The notes beneath the pieces are model-generated. The model worked only from the letters and a program-made list of their open reading frames with translations. It had not been told where the DNA came from and did no database searches. Of a DNA stretch of 64,000 nt, positions 50,101 to 55,894 are shown piece after piece. Each line of letters begins with the position of its first letter. The stretch's first letter is position 1. A program made the translations under genes and the position numbers. The DNA is from Archangium lansingense (GTDB lineage: Bacteria > Myxococcota > Myxococcia > Myxococcales > Myxococcaceae): positions 1,302,001 to 1,366,000 of the forward strand of contig NZ_JAPNKA010000001.1 in the NCBI RefSeq assembly GCF_026626635.1, in the 5' to 3' direction.

Positions 50101-50661
50101 CACTCCGCGAGGCGTGCCCGTGGAGCCCGAGGTGTATTGGAGGAACGCGAGCGACTCGCGCGTGAGGCCCGGGTCCTTCCATGCGCTGGCGCTCTCCGCG
50201 GGCACCTCGTCGGTGGCCACCCACTTCAGCCCGGCCAATCCGGGGAACTGCTCCGCGAGCCCGTCCGCCATGGAGCGGATGAGCTCGTTGGTGAGCGCGA
50301 AGCGGGCGCGTGCGTCGGAGATCAGCGCCTCGAGGCGCGGGAGCGTCCGTCCCAGGCGCATCGGATCCGGCGGATAGGCCGGTACTGCGATGGCTCCAGC
50401 GTAGATGCAGCCGACGAAGGCGGTGACGTAGTCGAGCCCTGGCGGGTAGAGCAGCAGCACCCGCTCGCCCTGAGCGCCCAGCTCCTGCAGGAGTCCACCG
50501 ATGGCCCGTGCCCGCGCATCCAGTCCCGCATAGGTGAGGCGCGCTTCCTCGGTCTCACCGTCGACCAAGAAGGTGTAGGCGAGCTCCTCTGGCTGGGATT
50601 CGGCACGGCGGCGCGACAGCTCGAGGAGCGAGGACGAGTCGAACGTGGAGGACGATGCCAA
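47128..50661 (-). CDS. Fatty acyl-AMP ligase - ACP - condensation domain (lipoinitiation)
   Basis: The 1177-residue protein opens the assembly line. Residues 1-590 are a fatty acyl-AMP ligase ([46 protein letters not shown]). These activate fatty acids and load them on a carrier instead of CoA. The ACP has FGLDSIHS (Ser630). The C domain has an intact HHIVSDG (His832-His833) and should join the acyl chain to the amino acid on the next protein, whose own C domain is dead. The C-terminal tail ([13 protein letters not shown]) is encoded by a palindromic repeat. The start is TTG at 50661: an in-frame TGA lies 24 bp upstream with no ATG or GTG between, and AAGAG is about 10 bases upstream. First gene of the operon; 133 bp of non-coding DNA precedes it. 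Confidence 0.92.
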   Translation of the reverse strand: MASSSTFDSSSLLELSRRRAESQPEELAYTFLVDGETEEARLTYAGLDARARAIGGLLQELGAQGERVLLLYPPGLDYVTAFVGCIYAGAIAVPAYPPDPMRLGRTLPRLEALISDARARFALTNELIRSMADGLAEQFPGLAGLKWVATDEVPAESASAWKDPGLTRESLAFLQYTSGSTGTPRGVMLSHGNLLHNSKAIQSGFEPSPGSVGVIWLPPYHDMGLIGGVLQPLFGGFPVVLMSPLDFLKRPARWLEALSRYRGTHSGGPNFAYDLCVRKTTPEQRAALDLSSWSVAFNGAEPVRAATLDRFAEAFAISGFRREAFYPCYGLAESTLFVTGGRKSEPPVVREWKPEGARGVRQLVGCGTSAMDQELLIVHPETLAPVPEGQIGEIWVRGGSVAQGYWNRPELSEQTFRARRSDTGEGPWLRTGDLGFLLHGELFVAGRIKDLIIIRGRNLYPQDLEQTAEASHPALRPGCSAAFSLEADGQELLVLVHEVDRAKLSEPSEVVGAIRRAVAEQHEVAPGRVVLVPAGHIPKTSSGKIQRSTCRAMYLAGELELITESAAPQAETPAPAEPPALTREALLSASETERTRLLGEHLRHRLARALAVPASALDEERPLTAFGLDSIHSIELKGALEEELGIHLPVALLLDGATLGTLTTRALEALHSAHSASSAPPPLEPANHGPHPPLSYGQERLLFLDQLATANSAYNIAAAVRLEGRLDVEALGRSLAAILRRHDSLRARFPFVDSKRVQVLLPAAQVPDMGPLDGEGTVVDLSGLPEAERETEATRLTTREARHRFDLERGPLLRAKLLKLAPERHRLVLSVHHIVSDGWTMGVLVRELGALYPAFAEGRPSPLPAPRIQYTDYAAWQRRWLEGGTLASEQSWWKERLTGLPPLLELPGDRPHPATQSFEGARHPLDLSAPLTVGLEQLGQAEGATPFMVLLAGFLVTLHQRTGRTDLVVGTDIANREHPRTQQLVGLFVNQLVLRVDLSGNPTFRQVLARVRQVALGAYAHPHVPFDKLVETLRPPRDTRYNPLFQVMFVLENAPLPALELPGLRLELLELDDGGSPFDLSVLLSKHGGKLGGVLRYSTALFDDATIVRLGEGYQTVLSAAVQRPDATLEELRDVLAEHERQRERERAEELKSKRQDMFRNVRRKTDIPSPSGRGSG

Positions 50662-50723
50662 AGCCCATGGGCTCTTAGCACGCGTTCACAAAGATGCCTA
50701 TCCCGCAACAATCATTTAACGCG

Positions 50724-50775
50724 CCAGACAGGTAATTCACTCCCAGTCTGGGAAACCGGTTCCTGCTCAGACAGG
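50724..50775. promoter_or_regulatory. Possible operator in the promoter region of the biosynthetic operon
   Basis: Between the upstream gene and the FAAL start lie an inverted repeat (CCAGAC 50724-50729 and GTCTGG 50746-50751), a palindrome AACCGGTT (50754-50761) and a direct repeat CAGACAGG (50725-50732 and 50768-50775). Such symmetry in the only gap before an eight-gene operon suggests a regulator site; part could instead be a terminator of the gene upstream. Confidence 0.35.
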
Positions 50776-50794
50776 ACAGGGAGCTGGTTGGTGC

Positions 50795-51394
50795 TCAGTG
50801 GCGAGGATGGGTCCGCTCTCCGCGCAGCAGCCCCAGGAGCTCGCTCGCCGCCTCGATGGGATGGGTCGCGTAGTGAATCACCGTCTCCCGCATCCCGTGT
50901 TTCGAGGGAGGGTCGTCCCGTGAGGCGTGGCGGGTGTCGGAGTCCCAGGACTCCTCCGGGGCACCGCCGCTCCTGCGAGGCTCCTCCTCGGACATCGGCA
51001 CATAGCGAGGATGAGGGACGGTGCCGCGCTCCACGTGGATGGGGTAGGCCTCGGCGTGTTCCGCCGCGGCCACCATCTCGTGCGAGGCCAGAGTGTCTGG
51101 CTCCTCTCGCTCCTCCAAGGGCCGCTGCTCGTCGCGCGCGCGCTTCGAGGACCAGAAGACCTCCACGAGGTCCGTGGCCTCCAAGCGGGCTCGCGGGTGG
51201 CCATGTTCCGGGCCTAGCACGATGCCGTGCTCGTCCAGGGACTTCACGTCCTCGAGGCTCACCCGGTGCTCGCGCGTGACGACCACCCGGCGCTCGAGCA
51301 CGAAGCACTCGTCATCGACGGAGATGACGCGCCCGAGCGGCTCGCCATCGTGACTGCGCACCACCATTCCCGCCTGAATCTTCCTTTGGGACAT
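50795..51394 (-). CDS. PRC-barrel-like/DUF2171-like protein
   Basis: A 199-residue soluble protein. The first 75 residues (GMVVRSHDGEPLGRVISVDD, then VSLEDVKSLDEHGIVL) look like a PRC-barrel or DUF2171 beta-barrel, often found in stress or RNA-related proteins. The rest is charged, Pro- and Glu-rich and probably disordered, ending with a short helix (PIEAASELLGLL) and basic tail. GGAG lies about 8 bases before the ATG. It is on the same strand as the biosynthetic operon but has no obvious link to it. Confidence 0.7.
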   Translation of the reverse strand: MSQRKIQAGMVVRSHDGEPLGRVISVDDECFVLERRVVVTREHRVSLEDVKSLDEHGIVLGPEHGHPRARLEATDLVEVFWSSKRARDEQRPLEEREEPDTLASHEMVAAAEHAEAYPIHVERGTVPHPRYVPMSEEEPRRSGGAPEESWDSDTRHASRDDPPSKHGMRETVIHYATHPIEAASELLGLLRGERTHPRH

Positions 51395-51415
51395 GACTGG
51401 CTCCGTTCGCTTCCT

Positions 51416-51619
51416 TCAGTCCCCGCTGTCCTTGTCGAGCGGCTCGGCCAGGGCATTCACGTGCACCACGTGTCCTCCCTTGTCGGGCGGGGCGCGGGCC
51501 GCTTCGCTCTCCTCTGGAGTATGGGGCGAGCGCTCCTCGAAGTTGTCGCCCTCCAGGTTGCGCTGCCGCTGCTCGCTCGTGCTCCCGTAGCCCTCCCGCA
51601 ACCGTTCCTTGCCTGCCAT
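51416..51619 (-). CDS. Small hydrophilic hypothetical protein
   Basis: A 67-residue, highly charged protein with no hydrophobic core (MAGKERLREGYGSTSEQRQR...), probably disordered. A good AGGAG site 7 bases before the ATG and its place 21 bp before the PRC-barrel-like gene suggest a real small gene co-transcribed with it. Function unknown; the composition resembles stress-related hydrophilic proteins. Confidence 0.55.
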   Translation of the reverse strand: MAGKERLREGYGSTSEQRQRNLEGDNFEERSPHTPEESEAARAPPDKGGHVVHVNALAEPLDKDSGD

Positions 51620-51917
51620 GCTCAGCTCCTGGGTGAGAAAGTCCGAGCCCTAACGCTTGGGATGGGGGGCGGGGGCCGCAACGCCTCCCTTCCAGGGAGA
51701 GCCCGGCCCAGGTCCAGTCCTGGAGGGCGCCTTTTCTGCTGTCCCCTGGGCAGGCGAGTACCCGAGCACACACCGCTGCGGTCCGGAAACCACACAGGCC
51801 CGGCTCCCGAGGCTTCCAAGGGGGACTCCGGGGGCGGCACGTCTGGTGCAAAACCCAGCGGACGGCGCGGGGAATGTCCTCCGCGCTCGACTGTCGACGG
51901 AGGCGCGCCCCGCTGCT
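51620..51917. other. Divergent intergenic region with possible ribosome-site hairpin
   Basis: About 300 bases between divergent genes; promoters for both must lie here. CCTCCG (51878-51883) can pair with CGGAGG (51898-51903), with TCGA/TCGA inside, covering the only good GGAGG before the lipoprotein gene. No coding sequence is seen. Confidence 0.4.
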
Positions 51918-54107
51918 ATGCACACACGCACCATGGATGTCCGCCCCTCTCCGCGCCGCGCGCTGCTGCTCGCGCTGACGCTGTTGATGACCGCCTGCAA
52001 GACGCCCTCCGCTACGGGCGGTGGCTCTTCTCCTGACCGCTCGTCCGGTTCTTCCTCTTCGGGACAGGGCCGGAACGAAGACGTCCCCCAGGGAGATCCG
52101 TTCCCGTCGAAGCCCACCGTCGAGGCGCGCAAGGACGCGCAGGCGGACCAGGCTCTCGCCCAGGCCGCTCAGCAGGCCGAGACGGCGCCGCGCAAGCAGG
52201 CTGCCGAGGCCTTCCTCTCGGTGCGCAAGGCGTATCCGCAGACGACGGCCGGCCAGGAGGCCCTCTACCGGGCGGGCGTGCTCTTCTACGACTCGCAGGA
52301 CTACGTCAACGCGCGGAAGAGCTTCAACGAGCTGCTCTTCGAGAACCCGCTCCACCCGCAGGCCACGGAGGCCAAGCGCCGGCTGGGCCGGGCCGCGCTG
52401 GAGGTGGGGGCCTACCGCGACGCGTACCAGACGCTCTACAGCCTCGCCGAGCGGGCCGAGGGAGCCGAGCGCACCCAGTTGCTCGAGGACTCCGTGAAGG
52501 CCGCGGAGAAGGCGGGCCTCTTCGGGCAGGCGCTGAAGATCTCCGTCGCCCTGGCCGGTGACGCCCAGACGCCCGAGGCGCAGCAGGCCGCGGTGGCCCG
52601 GGTGCAGCAGCTGGTGGAGGGCCGCGCGGGCTTCATGGATGTGGCCCAGGTGATGGAGGACCTGCCGCCGTCCAACCCCGCCTGGCCGGTGCTGAGCTTC
52701 AAGCTGGCCCGCATCTACTACCACCTGCGCGACTGGACGCGGCTGGAGGAGACGCTCAACCGCTTCCTGGCGGAGGCGCCCAACCACACGTTCGCCCCCC
52801 AGGCCCGCGAGCTGCTCGCGCGTGCCACTCGCCGCGTGGACGTGCAGACGAAGACGGTGGGTCTGCTGCTGCCCATGTCCGGCAAGTACAAGGCGGTGGG
52901 CGAGGCCGTGCTGCGCGGGGTGAAGCTGGCCCTGGCCGGCAGCGACATCGAGCTCGTCGTCAAGGACACCCAGGGCGATGTGAACATCACCGGCCAGGCC
53001 ATGGAGCAGCTCGCCTTCGACGAGGGCGCCATCGCCGTGCTGGGTCCCATCACCACGGACGAGTCGCGCCGTGCCGCGCTGCTGGCCGAGGAACTCCAGG
53101 TGCCGCTGCTGACGCTCACGCGTCAGGAGGACATCACGGGCATCGGGCCCTTCGTCTTCCGCAACATGCTCACCAACTCGGCGCAGGCGCGGGCCATCGC
53201 CGACTTCGCGATGAAGCAGAAGGGTTTCAAGAGCTTCGCGATGCTCTACCCCAACCTGCCGTACGGGGTGGAGCTGGCCAACGACTTCTGGGACCACGTG
53301 GTGGAGAACGGCGGCCAGGTGCGCGGCGCCGAGACGTACAACCACGACCAGACGACGTTCACCACCGAGGCCAAGAAGCTGGTGGGCCGCTACTACCTGG
53401 AGGACCGGCTCGATTACATCGAGGGTGTGCGCGAGGTGCAGCAGCAGACCAGCGGCCAGGACGCGTTCCGCAAGCGCAAGGCCATGGAGAAGATGAGGGG
53501 CGAGGTGGATCCCATCATCGACTTCGAGGCCATCTTCATCCCCGACGAGTGGCGGCGGGTGAGCCTGGTGGCTCCGGCGCTGGCGGTGGAGGACATCGTC
53601 ACCAACGCGTGTGATGCGCGCGACGTGGAGCGCATCCGCAAGACGACGGGCAAGAAGACCATCAAGACGGTGATGCTGCTGGGCACCAACGCGTGGAGTA
53701 GCTCCAAGGGCGCCAGCGGCATGCCCGAGCTCGTCGAGCGCGGTGGCAAGTTCGTCACCTGCTCGGTGTACGTGGATGGCTTCTTCGTGGACTCGCAGCG
53801 GCCGGCCACGCGCCGCTTCGTCCAGGCCTACCGTCAGGCGAACCCCGGCGACCCGGGCCTGCTGGAGGCCTACGGCTACGACTCGGCGCGCATGGTGCGG
53901 CAGATTCTGGATTCGAAGCAGGCGCCTCGGACGCGTGGGGAGTTCCGCGAGGCGCTGGCCAACGTGAAGGACTTCGACGGCGCCACGGGCAAGACGTCCT
54001 TCGACGAGAAGCGTGAGGCTCGCAAGCCCCTCTTCCTGCTCTCCGTGAGCAACAAGGGCGTGACGGAGGTGCCGCCGGAGCAGTCGGCGGCGCTGGGTGG
54101 CTCGTGA
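51918..54107 (+). CDS. LpoA-like lipoprotein: TPR-like domain plus periplasmic-binding fold
   Basis: The 729-residue exported protein has a lipobox (LLMTAC) near residue 28, then a Ser/Gly-rich linker. Helical repeats of TPR type (about 75-310) follow, with YRAGVLFYDSQDYVNARKSF as the clearest unit. A type I periplasmic-binding fold (about 315-700) starts TVGLLLPMSGKYKAVGEAV. This order matches LpoA, the outer-membrane activator of penicillin-binding proteins, and related branched-chain-amino-acid-binding-like proteins. ATG at 51918 is chosen; an in-frame ATG at 51933 is also possible. The next gene overlaps by 4 bp, so both lipoproteins probably work together at the cell envelope. Confidence 0.8.
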   Translation: MHTRTMDVRPSPRRALLLALTLLMTACKTPSATGGGSSPDRSSGSSSSGQGRNEDVPQGDPFPSKPTVEARKDAQADQALAQAAQQAETAPRKQAAEAFLSVRKAYPQTTAGQEALYRAGVLFYDSQDYVNARKSFNELLFENPLHPQATEAKRRLGRAALEVGAYRDAYQTLYSLAERAEGAERTQLLEDSVKAAEKAGLFGQALKISVALAGDAQTPEAQQAAVARVQQLVEGRAGFMDVAQVMEDLPPSNPAWPVLSFKLARIYYHLRDWTRLEETLNRFLAEAPNHTFAPQARELLARATRRVDVQTKTVGLLLPMSGKYKAVGEAVLRGVKLALAGSDIELVVKDTQGDVNITGQAMEQLAFDEGAIAVLGPITTDESRRAALLAEELQVPLLTLTRQEDITGIGPFVFRNMLTNSAQARAIADFAMKQKGFKSFAMLYPNLPYGVELANDFWDHVVENGGQVRGAETYNHDQTTFTTEAKKLVGRYYLEDRLDYIEGVREVQQQTSGQDAFRKRKAMEKMRGEVDPIIDFEAIFIPDEWRRVSLVAPALAVEDIVTNACDARDVERIRKTTGKKTIKTVMLLGTNAWSSSKGASGMPELVERGGKFVTCSVYVDGFFVDSQRPATRRFVQAYRQANPGDPGLLEAYGYDSARMVRQILDSKQAPRTRGEFREALANVKDFDGATGKTSFDEKREARKPLFLLSVSNKGVTEVPPEQSAALGGS

Positions 54108-55705
54108 AGGCTGCCGCGCCTGGTGCGCTGTGGCTCGTAGGAGTGTTGTCGCTGGCTGGGTGTCAGCACACCGCGCCGGTGCTCGCGCCGGATACCGCCT
54201 CCCGGCTGGAGTCCACGCCGGGCGGCTTCCTCGCGGGTGAGGCCCTGGGGCTCGAGGACAGCGCTGTCCTCGACCGCAAGGACTTCGTCTGGACGCTGGC
54301 CTTCTCGCCGGATTCCTCGCGCGTGGCCTACTCGCACCTGGGCGCGCGCGAGTACCAGCTCGCGCTGTGGACGCTGCGGCCCTCGTTGGCGCGCGTGGTG
54401 GACCAGGGCATCAACCCCTCTGAGTTCGACGTAGAGGCATTGGCCTTCTCTCGGGACGGCTCGCTGCTGGCGAGCGCGGGCTGGGACGGCACGGTGCGCC
54501 TCTACGACGCGGCCACCGGTGCGCTGAAGGCCAGTCTGCGCACCGAGGAGCCCCTCACCGCGGTGGCCTTCCACCCGGCGGGTGGGTACCTCGTGGCGGG
54601 CAGTGCCCAGGGGCTCCTCACCGTGCTGCGCGTGGGGGACCTGGGCTTCTCCTCCGAGTCGCGGCCCCATACGGACCGGGTGAGCGCGCTCGCCTTTGCA
54701 CCGGACGGGACGCTGTACTCGGGGAGCTGGGACAAGCGCATTCGGGTCTTCGATGCGCGCGAGGAGGCTCTGCGACGCGAGCAGGCGCGGGTGCGCTTCG
54801 AGCGGCGTGGCGGCTTCGCGGTGGTGGGCGGTACCCTGAATGGGAAGTCCCCGGTGGCCTTCGCGCTGGATTCGCGCGCCCCCGCGGTGGTGCTCGGCAC
54901 GCAGGCGGCGGCGGCGGCCGGTATCGACACGGCCATGCTGCAGGAGACGGTGTCGCTGCCTACGGCGCTCGGTTCCACCTTGGCTCGGGTGGCTCGTGGC
55001 CAGCACCTGCGCCTCAAGGGGTTGGAGCTGGACGGGCTGGACGTGGCGGTGTGTGACGCGTGTCTGCCTCCGGGCGTGGGCGGGGTGCTGGGCGCTCCCT
55101 TCGCCGAGCGCGTGGATGTGGCCTTCGACGACGCCACGGGCGAGGCCGTCCTCACCTTGAAGGATCCTGTGCAGGCGAAGCAGGAGGCGCAGCAGGGGCT
55201 GGTGCTCGTCCCGCGCACTGGGTTTGGCTTCGAGGCGCACGTCAATGACGTCACGCTCGATGCGGCCGGGCGCCGGTTGGGCGTGGCCTTCTCCGAGGCC
55301 AAGGCCGAGCGCAATCGCGCCGTCTACGAGCGCGAGAAGAAGGGGCTCGTGGAGCCGCCCGCGGAGTGGAACGCCGCGGCGTTGGTGGATGCGGGCTCGG
55401 GCCAGGTGCTGCGGAAGTGGACGGCGCACCGAGGCGTGGTGGCCTCCGCCGGCATCTCTCCGGATGGGCGCTCGTTGGCGAGCGGGGGTTGGGACAAGCA
55501 GCTCTACGTGTGGCGCGAGGGCCTGGATGCTCCGGTGGCGGAGCGGAAGTTCGGCTGGTCCGTGCGCAGGGTGCGCTTCAGCCCGGATGGGCGGCTGGTG
55601 GGCGTGGCTGCGTGGACGCCCCAGAAGGCCTCGGGCAATCAGGAGAGCGATCCCGCCGCGGCCCTCTTCTCCGTGCGCTACGCCGCTCCCACTGTGGAGC
55701 GGTGA
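54104..55705 (+). CDS. WD40-repeat lipoprotein with retropepsin-like insert
   Basis: A 533-residue lipoprotein (lipobox LSLAGC, Cys20). WD40-type blades occur at about 60-225 and 435-525 (LASAGWDGTVRLYD, LYSGSWDKRIRVFD, LASGGWDKQLYVW). Between them, about 235-350, is a different beta domain: FALDSRAPAVVLGTQAAAAAGI followed by LELDGLDVAVCD and GVLGAPF, which follows the outline of retroviral-type aspartyl protease folds. The active DTGA is DSRA, so it is probably a non-catalytic binding domain. GTG start overlapping the upstream stop (GTGA). It likely partners the LpoA-like protein outside the inner membrane. The role is not known. Confidence 0.78.
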   Translation: MKAAAPGALWLVGVLSLAGCQHTAPVLAPDTASRLESTPGGFLAGEALGLEDSAVLDRKDFVWTLAFSPDSSRVAYSHLGAREYQLALWTLRPSLARVVDQGINPSEFDVEALAFSRDGSLLASAGWDGTVRLYDAATGALKASLRTEEPLTAVAFHPAGGYLVAGSAQGLLTVLRVGDLGFSSESRPHTDRVSALAFAPDGTLYSGSWDKRIRVFDAREEALRREQARVRFERRGGFAVVGGTLNGKSPVAFALDSRAPAVVLGTQAAAAAGIDTAMLQETVSLPTALGSTLARVARGQHLRLKGLELDGLDVAVCDACLPPGVGGVLGAPFAERVDVAFDDATGEAVLTLKDPVQAKQEAQQGLVLVPRTGFGFEAHVNDVTLDAAGRRLGVAFSEAKAERNRAVYEREKKGLVEPPAEWNAAALVDAGSGQVLRKWTAHRGVVASAGISPDGRSLASGGWDKQLYVWREGLDAPVAERKFGWSVRRVRFSPDGRLVGVAAWTPQKASGNQESDPAAALFSVRYAAPTVER

Positions 55706-55737
55706 TGCGCGGAAGACCTTCTCCCGCGAGCGATATT

Positions 55738-55873
55738 CCCTCTCCCTCCGGGAGAGGGTCAGGGTGAGGGTTCCTGGGTCCGTTCTTCAACCCGTGGCTC
55801 TCGATGTGGACAGAGGGTTCAACCCGGGTTCACCCGATACCCTCACCCCGTCCCTCTCCCGAGGGGAGAGGGG
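55738..55873. repeat. REPIN-like inverted pair of palindromic repeats
   Basis: Forward copy at 55738-55771 and reverse copy at 55839-55873, 67 bases apart, between convergent genes (WD40 lipoprotein and DNA polymerase). Confidence 0.87.
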
Positions 55874-55894
55874 AAATGGCCGCGGGGAAATGGG

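Noticed and set aside
7772..55873. CRISPR array made of the CCCTCTCCC repeats
   Set aside because: Copies are scattered singly or in inverted pairs, with no regular spacers and no cas genes.
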